Below, in pieces: positions 6,343-12,986 of a stretch of DNA of 16,532 nucleotides (positions are counted from its first letter, which is position 1; every line of letters begins with the position of its first letter). The notes under the pieces were generated by a model that made no database searches, was not told the origin of the DNA, and worked only from the letters and a program-made list of their open reading frames with translations. A program made the translations under genes and the position numbers. The DNA comes from an uncultured Dorea sp. (GTDB lineage Bacteria; Bacillota; Clostridia; Lachnospirales; Lachnospiraceae), in NCBI GenBank assembly GCA_900550865.1, contig URTM01000039.1, positions 1 to 16,532 on the forward strand. The letters are read 5' to 3'.

Positions 6343-7735
6343 TACGATGACAAAGAAAAAAGAAGAATTTGTACCTTTGGAAGAAGGAAAGGTAAAGATG
6401 TATGTATGCGGACCTACCGTATATAACTTCATTCATATCGGTAATGCAAGACCGATGATCGTATTCGATACCGTCAGAAGATATTTTGAATACAAAGGAT
6501 ACGATGTGAATTATGTATCCAACTTTACGGATGTAGATGATAAGATCATCAAAAAAGCCATTGAAGAAGGCGTGACAGCCGACGAGATCTCCAAACGTTA
6601 CATCGCAGAATGCAAAAAGGATATGGACGGCATGAACATCAAGCCGGCAACCAAGAACCCGCTGGCAACCGAAGAGATCTGCGGAATGGTAGACATGATC
6701 CAGACACTGATCGACAAAGGATTTGCTTACGAGAAGAATGGTACGGTATATTACAGCACAAGAAAATTCAAAGATTACGGAAAACTTTCCCATAAGAACC
6801 TGGATGACCTGCGTTCCGGCGAGCGTTCCCTTCTGGTATCCGGAGAAGATGAAAAAGAAGATCCACTGGACTTCGTACTCTGGAAACCGAAGAAAGAAGG
6901 AGAGCCTGCATGGGAGTCTCCGTGGAGTGAGGGACGTCCGGGATGGCACATCGAGTGTTCAGAGATGTCTAAGAAATACTTGGGCGAGCAGATCGACATT
7001 CATGCCGGCGGAGAAGACCTTGTATTCCCACATCATGAAAATGAGATCGCACAGAGCGAGGCTGCCAATGGTAAAGAATTCGCAAAATACTGGATGCACA
7101 ATGCATTCCTGAACATTGACAACAGAAAGATGAGTAAATCTCTCGGAAACTTCCGTACCGTACGTGAGATCAGTGAACAGTATGATCTGCAGGTACTGCG
7201 TTTCTTCATGCTGAGTGCACACTACAGAAGTCCGCTGAACTTCAGCGCAGATCTGATGGAAGCATCCAAGAATGGTCTGGAACGTATCGTAAATGCAGCA
7301 GACAATCTGAAATTCCTTATGGAAAATGCAAAATCTGAAGCAATTACAGATGCAGAAGCAGAAAACTTCGCAAAGACAGAAGAATTCGTTGCAGGATTTG
7401 AAAAAGCAATGGATGATGATTTCAATACAGCAGATGCTGTTGCAGCAATTTTTGATCTTGTTAAATATATCAATACAACAACCGATGCAGAAAGCTCTAA
7501 AGAATATCTTCAGAAATTATTCGATCTGCTTGTGAACTTAACAGGAGTCCTGGGACTGATCGTAGATAAGAAAGAAGAGATCCTGGACGAAGATATCGAG
7601 AAACTGATCGAGGAGCGTCAGGCAGCACGTAAAGCGAAAGACTTCGCAAGAGCCGATGCAATCCGTGATGAACTGTTAGAGAAAGGTATCATCTTAAAAG
7701 ATACCAGAGAAGGAGTACAATGGAAAAGAGCGTAG
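6329..7735 (+). CDS. cysS: Cysteinyl-tRNA synthetase
   Basis: CysS charges tRNA-Cys with cysteine (class I synthetase, cytoplasmic). Over its 468 residues it aligns closely with the E. coli enzyme. The HIGH-type motif is HIGN (36-39) and the second signature is KMSKS (267-271). The zinc ligands correspond to Cys27, Cys210 (HIECSEMS), His235 and Glu239 (FPHHENEI). The C-terminal DALR-like helical region and the small tRNA-binding end (EERQAARKAKDFARADAIRD) are present. The start overlaps cysE by 14 bases and has AGGAGGAG about ten bases upstream. The T-box at 5241-5510 senses this enzyme's own substrate tRNA, so low Cys-tRNA charging should raise both cysteine synthesis and charging capacity. 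Confidence 0.98.
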   Translation: MKIFNTMTKKKEEFVPLEEGKVKMYVCGPTVYNFIHIGNARPMIVFDTVRRYFEYKGYDVNYVSNFTDVDDKIIKKAIEEGVTADEISKRYIAECKKDMDGMNIKPATKNPLATEEICGMVDMIQTLIDKGFAYEKNGTVYYSTRKFKDYGKLSHKNLDDLRSGERSLLVSGEDEKEDPLDFVLWKPKKEGEPAWESPWSEGRPGWHIECSEMSKKYLGEQIDIHAGGEDLVFPHHENEIAQSEAANGKEFAKYWMHNAFLNIDNRKMSKSLGNFRTVREISEQYDLQVLRFFMLSAHYRSPLNFSADLMEASKNGLERIVNAADNLKFLMENAKSEAITDAEAENFAKTEEFVAGFEKAMDDDFNTADAVAAIFDLVKYINTTTDAESSKEYLQKLFDLLVNLTGVLGLIVDKKEEILDEDIEKLIEERQAARKAKDFARADAIRDELLEKGIILKDTREGVQWKRA

Positions 7736-8163
7736 AGTGGGAATTTGACACTTATATGCAGGAGATTTTCCAGATGAAAGAGGTGGATATCAAAGAATAT
7801 TCACCTCTTACTTTGGCATATATCGGAGACTGCATTTATGATCTGATCATCAAATCCCTGGTGATCAACGAAGGAAACCGTCAGGTACAGAAGCTGCATC
7901 AGAAGACCAGCTCTTATGTACAGGCATCTGCACAGTCGAAAATGATGCGTACGATGCAGGAGCATCTGACAGAAGAAGAGCATGCTATTTATAAAAGAGG
8001 ACGTAACGCCAAGAGCGTGTCACCGGCGAAGAACCAGTCGATCACCGATTACAGACGTGCGACAGGATTCGAAGCTCTACTGGGCTACCTGTATCTGAAA
8101 AAAGAATGGAAAAGAATGCTGGAACTGGTTAAAATAGGTCTGGACAGTATCAAAGAACAATAA
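7720..8163 (+). CDS. mrnC: Mini-ribonuclease III
   Basis: MrnC is a dimeric RNase III-like enzyme without a double-stranded RNA-binding domain. In Bacillus it trims the ends of 23S rRNA precursor. The 147-residue length is typical. The RNase III signature PLTLAYIGDCIYDL (29-42) carries catalytic Asp37, and Glu118 lies in YRRATGFEALLGYLYL. The positively charged KRGRNAKSVSPAKNQ loop (92-106) is characteristic of the family. The gene overlaps the end of cysS by 16 bases and has AAGGAG just ahead of ATG. It ends four bases before the rlmB ribosome binding site region. The order cysS-mrnC-rlmB matches Bacillus subtilis. Confidence 0.95.
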   Translation: MEKSVEWEFDTYMQEIFQMKEVDIKEYSPLTLAYIGDCIYDLIIKSLVINEGNRQVQKLHQKTSSYVQASAQSKMMRTMQEHLTEEEHAIYKRGRNAKSVSPAKNQSITDYRRATGFEALLGYLYLKKEWKRMLELVKIGLDSIKEQ

Positions 8164-8175
8164 GGAGTGTCGAAT

Positions 8176-8973
8176 ATGAGTCACGATAAGAAGGTATACG
8201 ATAAAAACGCACACGACAAGAACGTGTATGACAAGAAAGTAAATGAAAGTATCATAGAAGGAAGAAATGCCGTGATGGAAGCATTTCGTTCCGGAAAACC
8301 GGTAGACAAGCTGTATGTACTGGATGGATGCCAGGATGGAGCAGTCAGATCCATCATCCGTGAGGCGAGAAAGCATGACACGATTCTGAATTTCGTGGAA
8401 AAGGACCGTCTGAACCAGTTGTCAGAGACCGGAAAGCACCAGGGCGTGATCGCAAGTGTTGCCGCATATGAGTATGCAGAGGTAGAAGATATGCTGAAAC
8501 TTGCAGAAGAAAAAGGAGAAGATCCGTTCCTGATCATTCTGGATAATATCGAAGATCCGCACAATCTCGGTGCGATCATCCGTACTGCGAATCAGGCAGG
8601 CGCACATGGTGTGATCATTCCGAAGAGACGCGCAGTCGGACTGACGGCAACCGTAGCAAGAACTTCCGCAGGCGCACTGAACTACACACCGGTTGCAAAG
8701 GTGACGAATCTGGTAAAGACGATGGAAGATCTGAAGAAAAAGGGACTGTGGTTCGTATGTGCCGATATGGATGGTGATGTCATGTATGACGTCAACATGA
8801 AAGGACCAATCGGTCTGGTGATCGGTAATGAAGGTGAAGGCGTGGGACGTCTGGTAAAAGACACCTGTGACTTCACTGCAAGAATCCCAATGAAAGGGGA
8901 TATCGATTCTCTGAATGCTTCGGTGGCAGCAGGTGTGCTGGCATATGAGATCGTAAGACAGCGGATGCAGTAA
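8176..8973 (+). CDS. rlmB: 23S rRNA (guanosine-2'-O)-methyltransferase, SpoU/TrmH family
   Basis: A 265-residue SPOUT methyltransferase expected to 2'-O-methylate a guanosine of 23S rRNA (G2251 in E. coli numbering) using S-adenosylmethionine. A substrate-binding N-terminal domain begins at about residue 23 (ESIIEGRNAVMEAF). The catalytic knot carries motif 1 DNIEDPHNLGAIIRTA (123-138), motif 2 GLVIGNEGEG (213-222) and motif 3 IPMKGDIDSLNASVAAGVLAYEI near the end. I chose ATG at 8176 because AAGGAG (8162-8167) lies eight bases upstream. An upstream GTG at 8167 would overlap that site. Residues 4-23 are four tandem pentapeptides of the form DK-x-x-x, an addition outside the family fold. Confidence 0.93.
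   Translation: MSHDKKVYDKNAHDKNVYDKKVNESIIEGRNAVMEAFRSGKPVDKLYVLDGCQDGAVRSIIREARKHDTILNFVEKDRLNQLSETGKHQGVIASVAAYEYAEVEDMLKLAEEKGEDPFLIILDNIEDPHNLGAIIRTANQAGAHGVIIPKRRAVGLTATVARTSAGALNYTPVAKVTNLVKTMEDLKKKGLWFVCADMDGDVMYDVNMKGPIGLVIGNEGEGVGRLVKDTCDFTARIPMKGDIDSLNASVAAGVLAYEIVRQRMQ
8185..8244 (+). repeat. 15-bp tandem repeat (four copies) at the 5' end of rlmB
   Basis: Four in-frame 15-base units encode the pentapeptides DKKVY, DKNAH, DKNVY and DKKVN. The unit consensus is DK[KN][VA][YHN]. The copies differ at several bases, so the array is diverged and may be stable. It lies just before the recognised RlmB N-terminal domain. Confidence 0.75.
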
Positions 8974-9064
8974 AAAAGACAGAGATTCGTCCAGTTGTAT
9001 AAATGTCAGGAGAAAATTGCAGCTGATAAATTTGTGAATGGAGAGCAGATACCGGAGGAAAAAT

Positions 9065-9670
9065 ATGACAGAATATAAGAAATTAACAGATGAAGAACTG
9101 ATCCGCAGACTCCGGAAAGGAGAAACCGGGATCATCGACTATCTGATGGAAAAATATAAGAATCTGGTCAGAAAAGAAGCCAATGCAATGTATCTGCTCG
9201 GCGGCGAGACAGACGACCTGATTCAGGAAGGAATGATCGGACTTTTTAAAGCTGTCCAGGATTACGATGCAGATCAGGAAGCGTCTTTCTTCAGTTTTGC
9301 AAGGTTGTGTGTAACGAGACAGCTTTATTCGGCAATTGAGGCTTCGAACAGAAAGAAGCACAGCCCGCTCAACAGTTACATTTCCCTGTATGAAAAGGAA
9401 GACGGGGAAGGTTCATTGCTTGAGACGATGGAATCCGGACATGAGACGAATCCGGAAGAACTGCTTGTCAGTCAGGAACATGCAAGATCACTGGAGGAAC
9501 GTCTGGAAAAAGACTTAAGCGAACTGGAACGCAGAGTCTTATATCTGCACCTGATGGGAACCGATTATAAGACCATCGCAAAACTTCTTGACCGGAGCCC
9601 GAAGACGATCGATAATGCACTTCAGAGAATTAAGGGGAAGATGCAGAAGATTCTGGAGCGGGAAAAATAG
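9065..9670 (+). CDS. sigH: RNA polymerase sigma-H factor (sporulation/transition-state sigma)
   Basis: A 201-residue sigma-70-family protein closely resembling Bacillus SigH in order and content. LTDEELIRRLRKGE starts region 1.2/2. ETDDLIQEGMIGLFKAVQDYD is region 2.2 (core binding). FFSFARLCVTRQLYSAI covers 2.3-2.4 (-10 recognition). RKKHSPLNSYISL and the NPEELLVSQE linker match SigH. LSELERRVLYLHLMGTDYKTIAKLLDRSPKTIDNALQRIKGKM is region 4.2 (-35 recognition). The start at 9065 is chosen because GGAGG (9054-9058) lies six bases upstream. An ATG at 9038 lacks such a site. In Bacillus, sigH follows rlmB and rae1 (yacP). Here it follows rlmB directly after 91 bases with no terminator seen, so some transcription from the cysE operon is likely. 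The usual rpmG-secE-nusG genes do not follow. Confidence 0.93.
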   Translation: MTEYKKLTDEELIRRLRKGETGIIDYLMEKYKNLVRKEANAMYLLGGETDDLIQEGMIGLFKAVQDYDADQEASFFSFARLCVTRQLYSAIEASNRKKHSPLNSYISLYEKEDGEGSLLETMESGHETNPEELLVSQEHARSLEERLEKDLSELERRVLYLHLMGTDYKTIAKLLDRSPKTIDNALQRIKGKMQKILEREK

Positions 9671-9700
9671 GAAGGATATGAAACGGAACTAACCAAATAG

Positions 9701-9764
9701 AAATTCATATTTTTTGAATAGAATATCAAATGTTCATATGTATTTTCCAATGTTAAACTTTAAC
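9701..9764 (+). promoter_or_regulatory. Promoter/operator region upstream of the sugar symporter
   Basis: The gap between sigH and the symporter is AT-rich and carries several short repeats. A perfect 13-base palindrome GTTAAACTTTAAC lies at 9752-9764. TTCATAT occurs at 9704-9710 and again at 9733-9739, 29 bases apart. ATTCA (9703-9707) and TGAAT (9715-9719) form an inverted pair. TTGAAT (9714-9719) with TATGTA (9737-9742) at 17-base spacing is a weak candidate core promoter. The palindrome would lie downstream of it, a position that suits a repressor, while the TTCATAT copies could suit an AraC-type activator. All assignments are inferred. Confidence 0.4.
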
Positions 9765-9811
9765 CATGCGAAAGAGCTGTACAGAAAAAATGTAAGAAGG
9801 AGTAAAGTGGA

Positions 9812-11197
9812 ATGGAAAATAACAGTAAGAGCAGTGTAGTATACCAGGGAAAGATTCCCGGAAGAGTAAAGTATACATTTGCATTTGGGGCATTGGGAAA
9901 AGATTTGATTTATGGAATGATCGCAACATTTTCAATGATCTATTTTACAGATATCATTAAAGTGGCGCCGGCATTTATCGGAACGATGTTTTTCGTGGCG
10001 AAGATATGGGATGCATTCAATGATCTGTTCATGGGGATGATCGTAGATAATACAAGAAGCCGTTTTGGAAAGTTTGTTCCATGGCTTGTGATCGGAACGT
10101 TGATCAATGCATTCGTATTTGTAACCGTATTTACAGATTTTCATCTGACGGGTGTGAAGCTTTGTGTTTTTGCGACAGTTGTATATATCTTATGGGGAAT
10201 GACTTATACCATCATGGATATTCCGTACTGGTCAGTCATCCCGAATCTGACTTCTGATCCGCAGGAGCGCGAAACAGTATCCGTATTACCAAGAATTTTT
10301 GCAAGTATCGGACAGTCGCTGATCATTGCAGGATTCGGTGTACAGATCATCAAAGGACTTGGCGGTGATTACACGGGATACCATAGATTTGCATTAATCA
10401 TTGCAGCTACATTTATTTTTACAATGGCAGTATGTGTCATCAATCTGCCAAAGATCCAGCATGATGTTGAGGAAAAGGACAAGATGAAATTCAAGGACAT
10501 CTTTACCGTCATTAAGAAGAATGACCAGTTAAGATGGGCAGTGTTACTGATTCTTTTATATAATGTGGCAATTCAGGCAATCATGGGAGTTGCAACTTAT
10601 TACTTTAGTTATGTATGCAACAATGCCGGAATGTTATCTGCATTCATGATCAGTGCGTCGGTTGCAGAAGTAGTTGGACTTTTAATCTTCCCGAAGGTAA
10701 CAAAGGTATTATCCAGAAAGAAAGCATTCCTGATGGCATGTGTACTTCCGCCGATCGGTCTGATTCTTCTGCTTATCGTTGGTATCGTATGCCCGAATAA
10801 TATTGCATTGACGGCAATTGCGGGCGTGATTGTTAAGACTGGAACAGGTCTGGAACTTGGATGTGCGACTGTATTCCTTGCAGACGTTGTAGATTATGGA
10901 GAGTATGTTCTCGGGGCAAGAAATGAAGGTGTTGTATTCTCCTTACAGACACTGATCGTAAAACTGACAGCAGCATTTACTTCGCTGGCAATTGGATTCG
11001 TACTGGAGCTTACCGGATATGTACCGAATGCAGTACAGTCACTGGCAACACAGAACTCTATCCGTGTACTGATGTGCATCGTGCCAACGATCGGAGTCAT
11101 CCTGGCATACATCGTATATAAGAACAAATATAAATTAAGCGATGAATTTATGAAAAAAGTAGTGGCTAAGATTAATGGTTCCGAAGAGGAAGCATAG
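9812..11197 (+). CDS. GPH-family sugar:cation symporter, MelB-like
   Basis: A 461-residue, 12-helix transporter of the glycoside-pentoside-hexuronide:cation symporter family (MFS fold) in the cytoplasmic membrane. The segment KIWDAFNDLFMGMIVDNTRSRFGKFVPW corresponds to the MelB cation site. Asp67 and Asp71 align with MelB Asp55 and Asp59. TYTIMDIPYWSVIP (131-144) puts Asp136 at the position of MelB Asp124, a sugar/cation residue. These conserved acidic residues suggest Na+- or H+-coupled uptake of a galactoside or related glycoside, but the substrate cannot be read from sequence alone. AAGGAG lies nine bases before ATG. The next genes encode a two-component system with anchored sugar-binding proteins, which is likely the regulator of this transporter. 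A hairpin at 11214-11255 follows. Confidence 0.9.
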   Translation: MENNSKSSVVYQGKIPGRVKYTFAFGALGKDLIYGMIATFSMIYFTDIIKVAPAFIGTMFFVAKIWDAFNDLFMGMIVDNTRSRFGKFVPWLVIGTLINAFVFVTVFTDFHLTGVKLCVFATVVYILWGMTYTIMDIPYWSVIPNLTSDPQERETVSVLPRIFASIGQSLIIAGFGVQIIKGLGGDYTGYHRFALIIAATFIFTMAVCVINLPKIQHDVEEKDKMKFKDIFTVIKKNDQLRWAVLLILLYNVAIQAIMGVATYYFSYVCNNAGMLSAFMISASVAEVVGLLIFPKVTKVLSRKKAFLMACVLPPIGLILLLIVGIVCPNNIALTAIAGVIVKTGTGLELGCATVFLADVVDYGEYVLGARNEGVVFSLQTLIVKLTAAFTSLAIGFVLELTGYVPNAVQSLATQNSIRVLMCIVPTIGVILAYIVYKNKYKLSDEFMKKVVAKINGSEEEA

Positions 11198-11213
11198 AGA
11201 GAGCTATATGATC

Positions 11214-11255
11214 ATAAGGCAAGTTGGATTTGAGATTAAAATCGACTTGCCTTAT
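11214..11255 (+). terminator. Strong stem-loop after the symporter gene
   Basis: ATAAGGCAAGT (11214-11224) pairs perfectly with ACTTGCCTTAT (11245-11255), and an inner GATTT/AAATC extends the stem. Only a weak T-rich end follows, so this is either a partial terminator or an RNA-stabilising 3' hairpin. Its last base is the first base of the candidate -35 box of the next operon. Confidence 0.6.
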
Positions 11256-11283
11256 TGCTGTATACGCAGGCACATTATATAAT
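11255..11283 (+). promoter_or_regulatory. Promoter of the YesN/YesM sugar-sensing operon
   Basis: TATAAT (11278-11283) is a perfect -10 box. TTGCTG (11255-11260) lies 17 bases upstream and matches only the first half of TTGACA. The predicted start is near 11290, leaving an untranslated leader of about 100 bases before the GTG start at 11388. Confidence 0.5.
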
Positions 11284-11290
11284 CTTAGAA

Positions 11291-11344
11291 GACCTGACAG
11301 GTTACACAGGTGTCAATAAATATATACATTTCTTAAAAAGAAAT
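11291..11344 (+). promoter_or_regulatory. Clustered palindromes and direct repeats in the YesN operon leader
   Basis: Three elements lie within 54 bases. A perfect 11-base palindrome ACCTGACAGGT is at 11292-11302. ACAGGT is directly repeated nine bases apart (11297-11302 and 11306-11311). ATTTCTT (11328-11334) and AAGAAAT (11338-11344) form a perfect inverted repeat with a 3-base centre. CTGACA (11294-11299) is also a 5/6 match to a -35 box, but no good -10 box follows at normal spacing. AraC-type regulators usually bind direct repeats, so autoregulation is possible. The elements could alternatively act in the leader RNA. Confidence 0.35.
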
Positions 11345-11387
11345 AGCAGAAATACATGAAAAATAAACTGGAAAATGGAGAGGAAAC

Positions 11388-12986
11388 GTGAGGATATTTA
11401 GTATTATTCTGGCAGACGATGAACAACAGATCCTGTATGGCATGAAAAAGGGAATTGAATGGGAACGGCTTGGATTTAAGGTAGCAGGAGTCGCGCAGAA
11501 TGGAAAAGAGGCACTGGAATTGATGGAAGATCTTCATCCGGATCTTGTGATCAGTGATATTAAGATGCCATTTATGGACGGTCTGGAACTTGCAAAGCAT
11601 ATCCATGAGGATTATATGAATACAAAAGTAATCTTATTCTCCGGATGGGATGATTTTGAATATGCAAGACTTGCGATCAGTTATGGAGTATCGGAATATA
11701 TCATGAAGCCGATCGACTATGAGGAGATGCAGAAGCTTCTTATAAGAATGCACGAAGAACTGGATAAAGAATACAATGAAAAAGTGAATCGTGCGCGGCT
11801 GGAACATGCATATATGGAGAGCCTTCCGCTTTTGCGCCAGCAGTTTTTTAACCGTCTGGTAACAGAAGAAATGAATGAAAATGAATTGAAGAGCCAGATT
11901 GATAATCTAAAACTGGAGTTTACAGATGCGGCATATTCGATTATTGCTGTGAAAGTGGGCAGAGGGGATGCAAAGGACGTACTGAGTGAACTGGCGGTGA
12001 AACAGACTTTAAAAGAAGCACTGGAAAAGATTGCACATGTATATGAATTTGGTATGAGTGATAATGAGATATTCATCCTGGGAAGCAATAAAAAACACGA
12101 TGTTGGAAGAATCACCAGGACAATCGGTGAAACGGCGGTTATGATCGAACGTATTTTTCAGAGCAGGATTTCCTGCGGGATCAGTGCCGGTGGGGAAGGA
12201 CTTACGGTTATGCCGGTATTGTACAGACAGGCACTTGAGGCACTGGATTACAATCTGGTGACAGTAGAGGAAAGCTATACATATTACAATGACATCATGC
12301 CGGTGCAGGATGTAAAAGAAGACTGGAATGCAAAAGTAGAAAATATAGGGAAAAATATCACACATTATACGGAAGAAGAACTGAAAAGCCAGGTGGAAAG
12401 CCTGCTTGCATGGATTCATCAGAGACAGTATTCATTAAATGAATATCAGGTCCTGATCCTGGAAATCTCATTTTCCTTTTCCAGATTTTATAGAAAATAT
12501 CAGATCACAACGGATATGGAATTTGCAGGAACAAAGAAAATGGCAGTGAAGATTCTTTCTTTAAGTACAGGCGAAGAGCTGGATCACTGGCTGGTCAATT
12601 ACTGCGAACTGATCCGTTCTCTGATTCAGAAAAAACAGATTGATAATAATGTGATCCTGGCAGAACATGCGCGCAAGATTGTAAAAGAGAGGTTTCAGGA
12701 TCCTGATCTGAGTGTAGAGACTGTGTGCGGGGATCTGCATGTCAGTACATCGTATTTTTCGAAGATATTTAAACAGGAAACAGGAGGAACTTTTGTGAAT
12801 TATCTGACCGGACGCCGGATGGAAGAGGCAAAAAAGCTGCTTTTACAGACAGATTATAAGAGTCAGGTGATCGGAAATATGGTGGGCTATCCGGAGCCGA
12901 ATTATTTCAGCTATGTATTTAAGAAAAATTGTGGAATGTCTCCGGTAAAATACAGAAAACAAGGAGGAGATACGGATGAAAGATAA
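11388..12986 (+). CDS. YesN-type response regulator with AraC DNA-binding domain
   Basis: A 532-residue regulator. The receiver domain (1-120) has the acidic pair Asp10-Asp11, phosphoacceptor Asp57 in LVISDIKMPFMDG, Ser86 and Lys107 in EYIMKPID. A long middle region (about 125-420), typical of the YesN group, is of unclear function and may aid dimerisation. Two helix-turn-helix units of AraC type occupy about 428-530, with DLSVETVCGDLHVSTSYFSKIFKQETG and then SQVIGNMVGYPEPNYFSYVFKKNCGMSPVKYR. The start codon is GTG at 11388, preceded closely by GGAGAGG. The gene overlaps the kinase gene by 11 bases. By family knowledge it activates carbohydrate-uptake genes when phosphorylated. The nearest candidates are its own operon and the symporter gene upstream. 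Confidence 0.93.
   Translation: MRIFSIILADDEQQILYGMKKGIEWERLGFKVAGVAQNGKEALELMEDLHPDLVISDIKMPFMDGLELAKHIHEDYMNTKVILFSGWDDFEYARLAISYGVSEYIMKPIDYEEMQKLLIRMHEELDKEYNEKVNRARLEHAYMESLPLLRQQFFNRLVTEEMNENELKSQIDNLKLEFTDAAYSIIAVKVGRGDAKDVLSELAVKQTLKEALEKIAHVYEFGMSDNEIFILGSNKKHDVGRITRTIGETAVMIERIFQSRISCGISAGGEGLTVMPVLYRQALEALDYNLVTVEESYTYYNDIMPVQDVKEDWNAKVENIGKNITHYTEEELKSQVESLLAWIHQRQYSLNEYQVLILEISFSFSRFYRKYQITTDMEFAGTKKMAVKILSLSTGEELDHWLVNYCELIRSLIQKKQIDNNVILAEHARKIVKERFQDPDLSVETVCGDLHVSTSYFSKIFKQETGGTFVNYLTGRRMEEAKKLLLQTDYKSQVIGNMVGYPEPNYFSYVFKKNCGMSPVKYRKQGGDTDER

Noticed and set aside
6209..6949. 246-codon reading frame on the minus strand
   Set aside because: Shadow of cysE/cysS, whose frames match known enzymes throughout. 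Its translation is low in recognisable features.
8167..8175. GTG at 8167 as the rlmB start
   Set aside because: It overlaps the AAGGAG ribosome binding site that suits ATG at 8176.
9038..9064. Upstream ATG at 9038 as the sigH start
   Set aside because: No ribosome binding site precedes it, while GGAGG sits six bases before ATG at 9065.
8422..9135. 237-codon reading frame on the minus strand over rlmB and sigH
   Set aside because: Antisense to two well-matched genes. Its Cys/His/Phe-rich composition is typical of a shadow frame.
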